64,000 nt of DNA from Stutzerimonas stutzeri (GCF_019090095.1 NZ_JAGQFP010000002.1:1674001-1738000); one strand, 5' to 3'; positions 25,701 through 34,170 are shown, counted from the first letter of the stretch. Translations and numbers: made by a program. Notes: generated by a model not told the origin, from the sequence alone.

Positions 25701-25846
25701 TCACCTCGGCGCTGCCCGTGCAGGTGCTCAAGGGGATGGCGCCGATTCTGCAGCCCTATCTGCTCGCCGGCGCGCAGACGCTGTGCCAGCCGGGTACGGA
25801 GCCTGACCAGCCGAGATTGACCGCGAGCGCCGCGTCCAAACGCTGA
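22721..25846 (+). CDS. bifunctional peptidoglycan synthase: GT51 transglycosylase with transpeptidase domain
   Basis: 1041 aa, long for a class A PBP. One N-terminal membrane helix (about residues 38-56), then the GT51 domain: IEDRGLL (EDRxF position, about 184-190), GGSTLATQVEKY (about 226), and LNSVPLSAAYGHGEVHGIADG. The transpeptidase-like domain has GSTAK (SxxK nucleophile, near 520), SIN (near 622) and GGKTGTGDN (KTG box, near 935). It polymerises lipid II and could crosslink strands in the periplasm. The central 680-870 region is an insert of unknown role. It is not the usual mrcA or mrcB context; the paralogue type is unclear. Upstream 22579-22720 holds only a weak TTAAGCC inverted repeat. 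Confidence 0.9.
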   Translation: MGAVWQTDSSRAGDSKRVSRTNKPGKQPTHGSRLARRMGVLLGVSLLAGGGYAAWHEMHTSKLQALWLSRYAEKLDYQLEAGASDSIRFPEAGPFDRRLGYSALPTFVERLTERGFDVQQQVRFSPALQRYVSHGFFVPYPEKSQAGLTIDDCRGEPLYANSYPHQYYESFDDVPPIIAMSLLFIEDRGLLNADRPRANPAVDWPRFTMAAISQVEKQLGLPVQAAGGSTLATQVEKYRHSPEGRTGSAEEKIRQMVSASVRTYREGRQTLATRKRIVRDYLNSVPLSAAYGHGEVHGIADGLRLWFGADFAEVNRLLDSRRNAGTRYEDQGLALRQVLSLLIAQRRPSYYLGAGRADMAELTDSHIRLLANGGVIGTRLRNAALQQKVVFRDLRSEPGIREVPSSKGITAARMRLSSLLGVSLYQLDRLDLAATTPLHGELQTKVTEYLHRLAEPGFAGQVGLFGERMLSPERTGDVRYSFTLFERGEQGFRVRVQTDNTNQPFDINEGSKLELGSTAKLRVLTTYLEIIAELHDRYAQSDVATLRKAEAVDSLTRWALGYLIQHDDRNLPAMLDAALERRYSANPNERFFTGAGMHHFGNFRHQDDGRLPTMREALQESINLPFVRLMRDLVSYSTYQTSNGAELLKSDDNPERREYLRRFADREGSVFLQRFWKKYRGKSADERIEALLDGMRPTPRRLAAVHRYLVPDADRATFDRFLTTRLPGSDLSEKDLDALYTRYAPGSYSLPDQGYIARVHPLDLWLLGYLIKHPDAGITEVIDASTAERQEVYGWLFRSRYKSARDSRIRIMLEVEAFTDIHRRWQRLGYPFDHLVPSLATALGSSGDRPAALAELMGIIVNDGVRLPSVRIDSLHFANATPYETRVGIRPDAGVRVLHAEVAAALRDALATVVEGGTARRLHGSFLQASGEPLRVGGKTGTGDNRIQTVGAGGRLISSLALNRTATFVFYLGPNHFGTLTAYVPGQGADSFRFTSALPVQVLKGMAPILQPYLLAGAQTLCQPGTEPDQPRLTASAASKR

Positions 25847-25941
25847 AACGACGTCACCGCCTTGCCGAGTGCCTGGGCGCTCGGCGAGACTCGTCGCTCC
25901 GTGCGCCTGCGTCAGGCGCCATGAACGCGAGGTGGCGCGGC

Positions 25942-26733
25942 ATGCAGTTGGCTATCTATCAGATCGATGCCTTTACCCAAGAGCTGTTCCAGGGCAATTC
26001 AGCGGCCGTAGTGCCACTCGAGCACTGGCTGAGCGACACCCAGATGCAGGCGATCGCCCTGGAGAACAACCTTTCGGAAACCGCCTTCGTGCGACGTGAG
26101 GCGGATGGCGTGTTTCGTATCCGCTGGTTTTCACCGCTGACTGAAATCGACTTCTGTGGTCACGCGACGCTGGCGAGCGCCTTCGTGCTGCTCCGGCAGG
26201 GGCTGGCCACCGCGCCGCTGACCTTCCGAGCCGCCGCAGTAGGGGATATTCCGGTCGTGCAGCTCGATGACGGTCGGCTGGAGATGGACTTCCCCAATCG
26301 GGCTCCTGAGCCGGTCGACAGCCCGCCGGCCGCGTTGCTCGACGGCCTGGGCGCTACGCCGTATCAGGTGCTGAAGAGCTCCCAGGCCTGGTTCGCCGTG
26401 TTCGAGGAGGAAGCGCAGGTCCGCTCGCTGGCGCCTGACCTGGCGCTGTTCAAGACACTGGCCCCGCTGGATGTGGTGGTCACCGCGCCGGGAGTCCAGC
26501 ATGACTTCGTCTCGCGCTACTTCTGGCCGGCCAATGGCGGCGACGAGGATCCGGTGACCGGCTCCATTCACGCCGGGCTTGCGCCGTACTGGGCCGAGCG
26601 CCTGGGGCGGGCATCGCTGACGGCACTGCAGGCCTCCCGTCGCAGCGGCGAGCTGTACTGCCGGGTCGAAGGTGCGCGCGTGAGGGTGTCGGGCCACGCC
26701 GTCCAGTATCTGCAGGGTACGATCGAGATCTAG
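25942..26733 (+). CDS. PhzF family isomerase
   Basis: 263 aa from ATG 25942 (GAGGTGG upstream); an ATG seven codons earlier is also possible. IYQIDAFTQELFQGNSAAVVPL, ENNLSETAFVRRE with the conserved catalytic Glu, IRWFSPLTEIDFCGHATLASAFVL and the late DEDPVTGSIHAGLAPYW are the PhzF signature in both halves of the pseudo-symmetric fold. The family catalyses isomerisation in phenazine synthesis, but most members, including probably this one with no phz genes nearby, have unknown substrates. Convergent with the MocR regulator. Confidence 0.92.
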   Translation: MQLAIYQIDAFTQELFQGNSAAVVPLEHWLSDTQMQAIALENNLSETAFVRREADGVFRIRWFSPLTEIDFCGHATLASAFVLLRQGLATAPLTFRAAAVGDIPVVQLDDGRLEMDFPNRAPEPVDSPPAALLDGLGATPYQVLKSSQAWFAVFEEEAQVRSLAPDLALFKTLAPLDVVVTAPGVQHDFVSRYFWPANGGDEDPVTGSIHAGLAPYWAERLGRASLTALQASRRSGELYCRVEGARVRVSGHAVQYLQGTIEI

Positions 26734-26826
26734 CTGCTCGCCGCCGTGCCTGGCCAGGTCGCCTGCGTCCCTGCAAGCGGCTGACGTAACCTACATCGCC
26801 GCGTCGCGCTGCGCGGCGCCCGGCTG

Positions 26827-28236
26827 TCAAAACGACCGGAGCATGCGTCCAAGCAGCGCCATGGCGTCTTCGCTGCGCGCATCCCAGGGATAGCCGTGGT
26901 TGAGCCGCGCGCAATTGCCGAAGCGCCGCGTCGCCGAGAAGATCGGGCCGGGCGCGAGGCTGATGCCTTGCGCCAGTGCCAGTTGCAGCAGCTTGAGCGA
27001 GTCCACCGGCTCGGGGAATTCGAACCAGAGGAAGTAGCCGCCGTTGGGGCGGGTCACCCGCGTGCTCGCCGGAAAATGCCGGGCGGCCGCGGCGAGCATT
27101 TCGCTTTGTTGACGCTCGAGGGCATGGCGCAGTTTGCGCAGATGGCGATCATAGCCGCCGTTTTGCAGGTAGTCGGCGATGGCCGCCTGGGCCGGCAGCG
27201 AAGGCGACAAGGTGGTCATCAGCTTCAGTCGGCTGATGCGCTCGGCATAGCGCCCGCCGGCCACCCAGCCGATGCGATAGCCCGGCGCCAGGCTCTTGGA
27301 AAACGAGCCGCAGTGCATCACCAACCCGTCGCGGTCGTGACTCTTCACCGGTTTGGGTGGCTCGCGGGTGAAGTAGAGCTCGGCGTAGACGTCGTCCTCG
27401 ATCAGCGGCACCTGGTGTTTTTGGAGCAGGTCGTAGAGGGCCTTTTTACTGCCTTCGGTCATGCTTGCACCGAGCGGATTTTGCAGGCTGCTCATGAACC
27501 AGCAGGCCTTGATCGGCAGGTTCGCCAGGCTGCTGGCGAGACTCTCCAGGTCGATGCCGTCGCGCGGATGCACCGGGATTTCGACGGCCTTGAGCTTGAG
27601 CCGCTCCAGCACCTGCAGCGTGGCGTAAAAGGCGGGTGCTTCGATGGCGACCAGGTCGCCAGGCTCGGTGACGACCTGCAGGCAAAGGTTCAGCGCCTCC
27701 ATGGCGCCGGTGGTAATCACCAGTTCCTCCATCGGCAGCATCACGCCGCCGAGCATGTAGCGCAGGGCGATCTGGCGGCATAGTGCAGGATTGCCGCTGG
27801 TCATGTCGGCGACCACGTCGCTCGCCGGCATGTCACGCACGGTCTGGGCCATCGAACGCGCCAGGCGCTGCAGGGGAAACAGCGCCGGGCTGGGAAAGGC
27901 CGAGCCGAAGGGCACGGTATCCGGGTCGCGCAGCGAGGCCAGCACCGAGAACACCAGCTCGCTGACGGCCACCTCCGTGGTCTCGCTCAGGCGCGGGCTG
28001 ATCTCCGGCTCAGGCAGCGGACGCTTGGCGTGTTCGCGAACGAAATAGCCAGAGCGTGCGCGCGCCTGGATCAGGCCGCGATCCTCCAGCTGGTAGTACG
28101 CCTGGAACACCGTGGCCGGGCTGATGCCGTAGGTGCGGCTGGCGTGGCGCACCGAAGGCACGCGCTCGCCCGGCGCCAGCAGCCCGGTGCGAATCAGCTC
28201 GGCGATCTCTTCGGCAAATCTCTCGTAGCGCTTCAT
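26827..28236 (-). CDS. MocR-type GntR regulator with aminotransferase domain
   Basis: 469 aa. Winged-helix GntR domain at about 1-75 (IAELIRTGLLAPGERVPSVR, HASRTYGISPATVFQAYYQL) followed by a fold-type I PLP aminotransferase domain. The PLP lysine is likely in SFSKSLAPGYRIGW (near residue 310), with VITTGAMEALNLCLQ forming the phosphate-binding region. MocR proteins use PLP or an amino-acid adduct as effector; the target here is unknown. Transcribed in the same direction as ccoG, which ends 55 bp upstream, so read-through from ccoG is possible. A separate MocR paralogue of PdxR type cannot be excluded. Confidence 0.92.
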   Translation of the reverse strand: MKRYERFAEEIAELIRTGLLAPGERVPSVRHASRTYGISPATVFQAYYQLEDRGLIQARARSGYFVREHAKRPLPEPEISPRLSETTEVAVSELVFSVLASLRDPDTVPFGSAFPSPALFPLQRLARSMAQTVRDMPASDVVADMTSGNPALCRQIALRYMLGGVMLPMEELVITTGAMEALNLCLQVVTEPGDLVAIEAPAFYATLQVLERLKLKAVEIPVHPRDGIDLESLASSLANLPIKACWFMSSLQNPLGASMTEGSKKALYDLLQKHQVPLIEDDVYAELYFTREPPKPVKSHDRDGLVMHCGSFSKSLAPGYRIGWVAGGRYAERISRLKLMTTLSPSLPAQAAIADYLQNGGYDRHLRKLRHALERQQSEMLAAAARHFPASTRVTRPNGGYFLWFEFPEPVDSLKLLQLALAQGISLAPGPIFSATRRFGNCARLNHGYPWDARSEDAMALLGRMLRSF

Positions 28237-28291
28237 CCTGGCGGCTGACCCCTGCGTTGATGCTCATACGGCGCTGATGGATCGGCCCATG

Positions 28292-29707
28292 CTACCGGAC
28301 CCTGGGCGCGATGAAGGTGCTGGGTGCGCTGACCGAGCTTGTCGGGTCGGACGCATCGTGGGCAACGAAGTGCAGCGCACGCTGCGATTGGCCGGTATCG
28401 CTATCGTCGAGTAGCGCCACGCTGACCGGCAGATCGACGATTTCCCCTGGCGCCAGGCTGACGTCGCCCGGCCCTTGCAACGCGAAGGGCCCGTCCACCA
28501 GCGAGATCTGGTAGCGGCGGCGTTGCTGGGTCTTGTTGATCAGCTTGAGGCTGTACATGTTCTCGATCTGGCCATGCATGTTTTCGCGATAGAGGGTGCG
28601 GTCCCGGGTCACGTCCAGCGAGAGCAGCGGCCGCGCATCCAGTGCCCAGACAAACGCGCCAATCATCAGCGCCAGCGCCGCGGCGTAGCCGACAAGGCGC
28701 GGTCGCAGCAGCCGTGTCTTGCCGCCTTCGAGTGCGCGTTCGGAGCTGTATCGGACCAACCCGCGGGCGTAGCCCATCTTGTCCATCACGCTGTCGCATG
28801 CGTCGATGCAGGCGCCGCAGCTGATGCAGTCGAGCTGCATGCCATCGCGAATGTCGATGCCGGTGGGGCAGACCTGCACGCAGAGGGTGCAGTCGATGCA
28901 ATCACCCAGTCCCAGTGACTTTTGGTCGCTGTCCTTGCGGCGGGGGCCGCGTTGCTCGCCGCGCGCGGCGTCGTAGGCCACCGTCAGCGTGTCGGCGTCG
29001 AACATCACGCTCTGGAACCGGGAGTAGGGACACATGTGCACACAGACCTTCTCGCGCAGCCAGCCGGCGTTGAGGTAGGTCGCCGCGGTGAAGAAGAACA
29101 GCCAGAAGGCCGTGGTCATACCCAGTTGCAGGCTGAACAGTTCGACCACGAGGGTGCGGACCGGCGTGAAGTAGCCCACGAAGGCAATTGCCGTCGCCAG
29201 GCTCACGGCCAGCCAGAGGGCGTGCTTGGCGCTGCGCCGCAGCAGCTTGTTCAGCGACCAGGGCGCCGCGTCCAGCTTGATGCGCTGGTGGCGGTCGCCC
29301 TCGGTAACTTTTTCGGCCCACATGAATATCCAGGTCCAGGTGCTCTGTGGGCAGGCGTAACCGCACCAGATCCGACCGGCGAGAACGGTGATGAAGAACA
29401 GCCCGAACGCCGCGATGATCAGTAACGCCGACAGGAGGATGAAGTCCTGCGGCCAGAACGTGACACCGAAGATATGGAATTGCTGTTTGCCCAGATCCCA
29501 GAGCACCGCCTGGCGACCCTCCCAGTTCAGCCACTGGGTCCCGAAGTAGAGCAGGCACAGCAACCCCGCTCCAACGAGGCGCAGATTACGGAACAGACCG
29601 CTGAAACTGCGGGTGTGGATGGGGCCTCCCGCCTTTGCCGGCGTCAGGCGGAGCGGTGTGCGCGGATCGACAGTGTCGATGATCGCGGCGGGTATGCGTT
29701 CGGTCAT
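28292..29707 (-). CDS. ccoG: cytochrome c oxidase accessory protein CcoG (FixG/RdxA)
   Basis: 471 aa integral membrane ferredoxin-like protein. Several membrane helices at about 40-230, including GRIWCGYACPQSTW and VCVHMCPYSRFQ, are followed by two 4Fe-4S motifs CIDCTLCVQVCPTGID and CISCGACIDACDSVMDKMG (about 265-310), one further helix and a C-terminal Ig-like FixG domain. CcoG reduces copper for assembly of cbb3-type oxidase. It usually sits beside ccoNOQP; here it is alone, between MocR and CidA genes. ATG 29707 is inside a poor ribosome-site context. Confidence 0.93.
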   Translation of the reverse strand: MTERIPAAIIDTVDPRTPLRLTPAKAGGPIHTRSFSGLFRNLRLVGAGLLCLLYFGTQWLNWEGRQAVLWDLGKQQFHIFGVTFWPQDFILLSALLIIAAFGLFFITVLAGRIWCGYACPQSTWTWIFMWAEKVTEGDRHQRIKLDAAPWSLNKLLRRSAKHALWLAVSLATAIAFVGYFTPVRTLVVELFSLQLGMTTAFWLFFFTAATYLNAGWLREKVCVHMCPYSRFQSVMFDADTLTVAYDAARGEQRGPRRKDSDQKSLGLGDCIDCTLCVQVCPTGIDIRDGMQLDCISCGACIDACDSVMDKMGYARGLVRYSSERALEGGKTRLLRPRLVGYAAALALMIGAFVWALDARPLLSLDVTRDRTLYRENMHGQIENMYSLKLINKTQQRRRYQISLVDGPFALQGPGDVSLAPGEIVDLPVSVALLDDSDTGQSQRALHFVAHDASDPTSSVSAPSTFIAPRVR

Positions 29708-29811
29708 GGCGGGCCCCTATCAGGCTGAACAGGCGGCGCCGATGATCGAATTCGCACGCAATGCATAACAGACTCAGGTAACGCGGAAAAATACGGATCA
29801 GATGAGCCCGG

Positions 29812-29963
29812 GAGCGCTGGCGCTCGTCCATGCTCGGCGCGCACCGCCGTATGCCGCAGCGCCAAGGGGTTGCGCCGGGCGCGCTGTGTGAGCGGCGGCT
29901 GGCACCTGTCCATCGTGTGCGACGCTTGGCCACAGCAGCAGCATCGACTGATGCTTTTTTTTT
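29812..29963 (+). ncRNA. candidate small RNA or leader in the ccoG-lrgA gap
   Basis: The 383-bp gap 29708-30090 has no convincing reading frame but has several hairpins on the plus strand. GAGCGC/GCGCTC is at 29812-29825, a CAGCGC...GCGCTG arm pair spans about 29857-29887, and AGCATC/GATGCT (29940-29955) is directly followed by a run of nine Ts. A terminator here has no coding gene on its strand to terminate. It could end a short RNA or act as an attenuator in front of the CidA/LrgB pair. Ends are guesses, and no known RNA family is recognised. Confidence 0.35.
29940..29963 (+). terminator. rho-independent terminator without an assigned upstream gene
   Basis: Stem AGCATC-GACT-GATGCT followed by an uninterrupted T tract. 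On the plus strand nothing is encoded upstream until this point in the gap, since ccoG runs the other way. A second short pair GCGCATC/GATGCGC lies at 29966-29991. Confidence 0.7.
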
Positions 29964-30090
29964 ACGCGCATCTGCACCTGTTTCGATGCGCATGAGGCAA
30001 GCGATAGTCCCGTCGGGGTGGCTCAAGCGTGCCGTGGACCGCCATTCCCTGCATCATTGCCCCTTCCGTTGTGCCGCTATAGGACTTCCC

Positions 30091-30456
30091 ATGATTCTCA
30101 AAGGCCTGACCTGGCTGGTCGTGCTGCAACTGCTTGGCAGCGTCATTCATCTCTCGCTGGTGCCGGCGCTACCCGGTCCCATCATCGGCCTGGTCCTGCT
30201 TTTCGGGCTGCTCGTGCTGCGTCGCGGCGTGCCCGAGCCGCTGGAGAAGACCGCTGCGCTGCTGTTTCAGTACCTGCCGTTGCTGTTGATCGTCCCGGCG
30301 GCCGGCATCATGACCAGCAGCGAGGCGTTGCTGGCGAACCTGCCGGCGATTGCGGCCGGGCTGGTCCTGTCATTGATGGTGACGGTGCCGTTCTGCGGAT
30401 GGTTGATGCAGGTGCTGATCAAGCGCATGGATCGTCGGCGCGAGGAACGGGCATGA
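30091..30456 (+). CDS. CidA/LrgA family membrane protein
   Basis: 121 aa, four hydrophobic helices, a holin-like protein of the inner membrane. LVVLQLLGSVIHLSLVPALPGPIIGLVLLF matches the CidA/LrgA opening with its PGPIIG. It starts at ATG 30091 after AGGACTTCCC. Its partner LrgB/CidB gene overlaps by four bases (ATGA). The pair is known for transport of small acids and for modulating autolysis. Confidence 0.92.
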   Translation: MILKGLTWLVVLQLLGSVIHLSLVPALPGPIIGLVLLFGLLVLRRGVPEPLEKTAALLFQYLPLLLIVPAAGIMTSSEALLANLPAIAAGLVLSLMVTVPFCGWLMQVLIKRMDRRREERA

Positions 30457-31163
30457 GCGCCGTCGACTGGCCGAGCGTCTGGGCCATGACGCTGGATCAT
30501 CCGCTGTTTTCCGTGGCGCTGACGCTGATCGCCTTCCAGTTGGCGCTGGCACTCTACCGGCGCAGTGGCTGGCTGGTGCTGCAACCGGTCATGGTCGGTA
30601 TGCTGCTGGTGGTCGGCGTCCTGTACCTGTGCGGCATCGACTACGCGAGCTATCGGGCGGACGCGTCGATGATCGCGGTGCTGGTCGGGCCGGCGACGGT
30701 AGCCCTGGCGGTGCCCTTGTACCGTCATATTCGGCGCATTCAACAGCTGTTCTGGCCGATCCTCGTCACGCTGGTCAGCGGCGGGCTGCTTGGCGTCTGC
30801 CTGACCCTGGTGATCGCACGTGCGCTGGGCGCAGACCTGACGGTGCTGATGAGTTTGTCGCCCAAGGCGGCCACCATGCCAATCGCCATGCTGGTAGCCG
30901 AGCAACTCGGCGGCCTGGCATCGCTGGCGGCGGTGTTCGTCATGCTCACCGGCGTGATCGGCACCGCGCTGGGCCCCCTGCTGTTGGGCTGGGCCGGGGT
31001 CGATCACCCGGCCGCACGCGGTTTGAGCTACGGCATCAACGCCCACGCCATCGGCACGGCACGCGCGCTGGAGGAGGGCGACGAGTGCGGCGCCTTTGCG
31101 GCGCTGGGGATGAGCCTGCTGGGCATTCTCATCGCGCTGTTTCTGCCGTTGGTCTTGGGTTGA
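30453..31163 (+). CDS. LrgB/CidB family membrane protein
   Basis: 236 aa, eight or more hydrophobic segments. LSPKAATMPIAMLVAEQLGGLASL (about 128-151) and GLSYGINAHAIGTARALEEGDECGAFAALGM (about 190-220) are the highly conserved LrgB motifs. It overlaps the CidA/LrgA gene by ATGA, giving translational coupling in equal amounts. Together they form an export system for small organic acids or a lysis modulator at the inner membrane; regulation here is not visible, apart from the upstream terminator-like element. Confidence 0.94.
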   Translation: MSAVDWPSVWAMTLDHPLFSVALTLIAFQLALALYRRSGWLVLQPVMVGMLLVVGVLYLCGIDYASYRADASMIAVLVGPATVALAVPLYRHIRRIQQLFWPILVTLVSGGLLGVCLTLVIARALGADLTVLMSLSPKAATMPIAMLVAEQLGGLASLAAVFVMLTGVIGTALGPLLLGWAGVDHPAARGLSYGINAHAIGTARALEEGDECGAFAALGMSLLGILIALFLPLVLG

Positions 31164-31232
31164 TCGGTCAATCCCCGTTGCGCTTGGCGGATCTGCGCCT
31201 AGGCTTAGGACACTTCTCCGAGGAGCGGTCCG

Positions 31233-32108
31233 ATGTTCGAGCATTTCCAGTCCGGCGCCTGTGACGTCAATGGTGTGCGGATCAACTATCGCAAGGGTGG
31301 CTCAGGTCCGCCCCTGCTGCTGTTGCACGGCTATCCGCAAACGCATGTGATCTGGCACAGGATTGCCGGCCCGCTGGCCGAGCGCTTCACGGTGATCGCC
31401 GCGGACCTGCGCGGCTACGGCGACAGCAGCAAGCCGCAAGGCGGCGAGAACCACGTCGCCTACAGCAAGCGCGAGATGGCACGCGATCAGGTCGAGCTGA
31501 TGCGGGCGTTGGGCTTCGAACGCTTCGATATCCTCGCCCATGACCGAGGCGCGCGGGTCGGCCACCGGTTGGCAATGGACCATCCCGAGGCGGTGCGTCG
31601 GCTGATCCTGCTCGACATCGCGCCGACCCTGGCCATGTACAGCCAGACGGACGAAGCCTTTGCCCGCGCCTACTGGCACTGGTTTTTCCTGATCCGTCCG
31701 GCGCCGCTGCCGGAGACTTTGCTGCAGGCCGATCCCGAGCTGATCCTGCGCACCGCCGTGGCCACCCGCGCCGACCATGTGCACCCGTTCAGCGAGGCCG
31801 CGTTCGCCGAATACCTGCGCTGCATGAAGCTGCCCGGCACCATCCACGCGTTTTGCGAAGACTACCGGGCCAGCGCCGGTATCGATCTCGAGCACGATCG
31901 CGCCGATCGTGCGGCCGGTCGCATGATCGACGCGCCGCTGCTGGTGCTTTGGGGCGCCGAGGGGGTCGTCGAGCGCTGTTTCGATCCGCTGGCGGAGTGG
32001 CGTCGTGTCGCGTCCGATGTGCAGGGGAGGGCGTTGCCGGCGGGCCACTTCCTGCCGGAGGAGGTACCCGAGCGGCTACTGGACGAGGTGCTGGCATTCC
32101 TGGCGTGA
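31233..32108 (+). CDS. alpha/beta hydrolase, fluoroacetate/haloacetate dehalogenase-like
   Basis: 291 aa. The hydrolase opening LLLLHGYPQTHVIWHRIAGPLAERF and ADLRGYGDSSKP are followed by a nucleophile elbow with Asp instead of Ser (LAHDRGARVGHRLAMDHPE). The pairs HD-R, ARAYWHWFFLIRPAPLPE (halide-pocket His-Trp), CEDYRASAGIDLEHD (halide-pocket Tyr) and GHFLPEE (catalytic His) line up with the fluoroacetate dehalogenase of Rhodopseudomonas as I remember it. Reaction: hydrolytic release of halide from haloacetate. A Trp present in that enzyme near residue 185 is not obvious. Whether fluoroacetate is the natural substrate is unproved. Confidence 0.88.
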   Translation: MFEHFQSGACDVNGVRINYRKGGSGPPLLLLHGYPQTHVIWHRIAGPLAERFTVIAADLRGYGDSSKPQGGENHVAYSKREMARDQVELMRALGFERFDILAHDRGARVGHRLAMDHPEAVRRLILLDIAPTLAMYSQTDEAFARAYWHWFFLIRPAPLPETLLQADPELILRTAVATRADHVHPFSEAAFAEYLRCMKLPGTIHAFCEDYRASAGIDLEHDRADRAAGRMIDAPLLVLWGAEGVVERCFDPLAEWRRVASDVQGRALPAGHFLPEEVPERLLDEVLAFLA

Positions 32109-32263
32109 CGGCGAGCATGGCTGGGCCCGGTTGTCGGTCATATCGAAATAAACGATTGGTTGCTGCGGAAAAATCCAACCATCTACGAGTCAATTCAATT
32201 GATGATGACCTCATTCCGCTGGCGCGCCTGGCGCCAGGCCGGCTTCTTCTTGGAGGTTTTCTC

Positions 32264-32962
32264 ATGATCGACATTCGCCCCCGCGCTGACCTCGGCGGTG
32301 GCCAGCACGGTTGGCTGGACACGCGTCATCACTTTTCCTTCGCCGACTACCACGACCCCGCGCGCATGCACTGGGGGCATCTGCGGGTCTGGAACGATGA
32401 CAGCATCGCGCCGCATTCGGGGTTCCCCACGCATCCTCATCGCGACATGGAGATCATCACCTATGTGCGCAAAGGTGCGATCACCCATGAGGACAGCCTT
32501 GGCAACCGCGGCCGGACCGTGGCGGGTGACGTGCAGGTCATGAGCGCTGGCACCGGCATCGCGCACAGCGAGTTCAACCAGGAAGACGAGACCACCGAAC
32601 TCTTCCAGATCTGGATCTACCCGGACCAGTCCGGCCTGCCTCCTGCCTGGGGGACGCGGCCATTCCCGGTCGGCGAGCGTGCCGGCCGTTTCGTCACCCT
32701 GGCCAGCGGCATGGCCGAGGATGGCGACGCCTTGCCGATCCGCGCCGATGCGCGTCTGGCCGCGGCGACACTTTCTGCCGGGCAGGTTGCCGAATACGAG
32801 ATCGCGCCGGACCGCAAGGTCTATCTGGTGGCTGCAAGCGGCCGTATCGACATCGACGGACAAACCGCCAGCGCCGGAGACGGGGTGGCCGTGCGTGACG
32901 AGACGAGGCTGCGTATCAAGGCGCTTGAAGACAGTGAAATCGTGTTGGTGGATGTGCACTAA
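32264..32962 (+). CDS. pirin family (cupin) protein
   Basis: 232 aa from ATG 32264 with TGGAGG seven bases upstream. N-terminal cupin: [11 protein letters not shown] and [29 protein letters not shown] carry the His-His-His-Glu metal set (about residues 55-100). C-terminal cupin near 165-225. Bacterial pirins can act as quercetinase-like dioxygenases or bind metabolic enzymes; neither can be told here. Next gene WrbA starts 52 bp after, suggesting an oxidative/quinone stress pair. The gap 32109-32263 holds nothing I can name. Confidence 0.93.
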   Translation: MIDIRPRADLGGGQHGWLDTRHHFSFADYHDPARMHWGHLRVWNDDSIAPHSGFPTHPHRDMEIITYVRKGAITHEDSLGNRGRTVAGDVQVMSAGTGIAHSEFNQEDETTELFQIWIYPDQSGLPPAWGTRPFPVGERAGRFVTLASGMAEDGDALPIRADARLAAATLSAGQVAEYEIAPDRKVYLVAASGRIDIDGQTASAGDGVAVRDETRLRIKALEDSEIVLVDVH

Positions 32963-33014
32963 GCCAACCGCTGATGAATCAACCGGAACACAATCCAACC
33001 AGGAGGCAACAGAG

Positions 33015-33614
33015 ATGGCGAAGATTCTCGTGCTGTATCACTCGATGTACGGCCACATCGAAACCATGGCCCACGCGGTAGCCGAAGGCGCACGTCGGGT
33101 CGACGGCGCTGAAGTCACGGTCAAGCGGGTGCCGGAAACCATGCCGCAGGAGGCGTTCAAGAATGCCGGCGGCAAGGTCGATCAACCGGCACCGGTCGCC
33201 AGCCCCGCGGAGCTGGCCGATTACGATGCGATCATCTTCGGCACGCCGACTCGCTTCGGCAACATGTCCGGACAGATGCGCAACTTCCTCGACCAGACCG
33301 GCGGGCTCTGGGCCAAAGGCGCACTGCACGGCAAGGTCGCCAGCGTGTTCACCTCCACGGGGACCGGAGGCGGCCAGGAGATGACCATCACCTCGACCTG
33401 GACCACACTGGCGCATCACGGAATGATCATCGTGCCCACCGGTTATGGCATCGGCGAGTTCTTCGATATCTCCCAGGTCAATGGCGGTACGCCGTATGGG
33501 GCCTCGACCATCGCCGGTGGTGACGGCTCGCGTCAGCCATCGACGAAGGAACTGACCATCGCCCGCTATCAGGGCGAGCTGGTGGCCCAGACTACGGTCA
33601 AGCTCAAGGGCTGA
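33015..33614 (+). CDS. wrbA: NAD(P)H:quinone oxidoreductase WrbA
   Basis: 199 aa flavodoxin-like FMN protein. The FMN phosphate loop is [12 protein letters not shown] (residues 8-19), followed by [27 protein letters not shown] and [12 protein letters not shown], all WrbA signatures. Reduces quinones by two electrons, limiting semiquinone and ROS formation. ATG 33015 has AGGAGGCAACAGAG in front, an excellent ribosome site. Convergent with the GNAT gene. Confidence 0.96.
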   Translation: MAKILVLYHSMYGHIETMAHAVAEGARRVDGAEVTVKRVPETMPQEAFKNAGGKVDQPAPVASPAELADYDAIIFGTPTRFGNMSGQMRNFLDQTGGLWAKGALHGKVASVFTSTGTGGGQEMTITSTWTTLAHHGMIIVPTGYGIGEFFDISQVNGGTPYGASTIAGGDGSRQPSTKELTIARYQGELVAQTTVKLKG

Positions 33615-33665
33615 TCGTCCGACGCAGCGCCCGCGGTCGATACCGGGCGCTGCGCACCACCCGCC

Positions 33666-34151
33666 TCAGTCGTTCAGCAGCAATCCATACATGAGTTCGT
33701 CCACGTAGCCGTCATCGTCGGCGCGCTTGTAGGCGGCACGCTGGGTGCCTTCGTGGCTGAAACCGAAGCGTTGATAGAACGCGATGGCGCGCGGGTTGTC
33801 CGCTTCGACCGTCAATTCGACTCTGCGAATGCCGGCGCGACGCAACCGGGCGATGGCATCCTCGAACATCGCCCTGGCCACGCCGCGTCCCTTGACCTCT
33901 GGCGCCACGGCCAGGGTGCCGATATAGGCGACATGCGCCGCGCGGCCGATATGCCGTTGCGCCTTGTAGAAACCCTGCACCCGGTGCTCGAGCTCGTACA
34001 CGTAGAAGCACCCGCTGTCGAACAAGGGGTCGAAGACCCGGCCGAAGGCTTCGCGCGGCATGTGATCGAAGCCGAGATAGGGCACCACCTCGTCATGCAT
34101 GTAGATGTCATAGACGCGGTCGAAATCGGCGGGGGTAACCAGTCGGCGCAT
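33666..34151 (-). CDS. GNAT family N-acetyltransferase
   Basis: 161 aa, single GNAT domain. The acetyl-CoA pyrophosphate loop is VAPEVKGRGVARAMFEDAIARLR (residues about 82-104), with ELTVEADNPRAIAFYQRFGFSHEGT as the following beta4/alpha4 region. The N terminus MRRLVTPADFDRVYDIYM is typical of small-molecule or protein acetyltransferases of the RimI/PhnO-like kind. Acceptor substrate unknown. Its 5' side is the MITE-like element at 34171-34296. Confidence 0.9.
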   Translation of the reverse strand: MRRLVTPADFDRVYDIYMHDEVVPYLGFDHMPREAFGRVFDPLFDSGCFYVYELEHRVQGFYKAQRHIGRAAHVAYIGTLAVAPEVKGRGVARAMFEDAIARLRRAGIRRVELTVEADNPRAIAFYQRFGFSHEGTQRAAYKRADDDGYVDELMYGLLLND

Positions 34152-34170
34152 CGGTCATTCCTAAGCGTTA

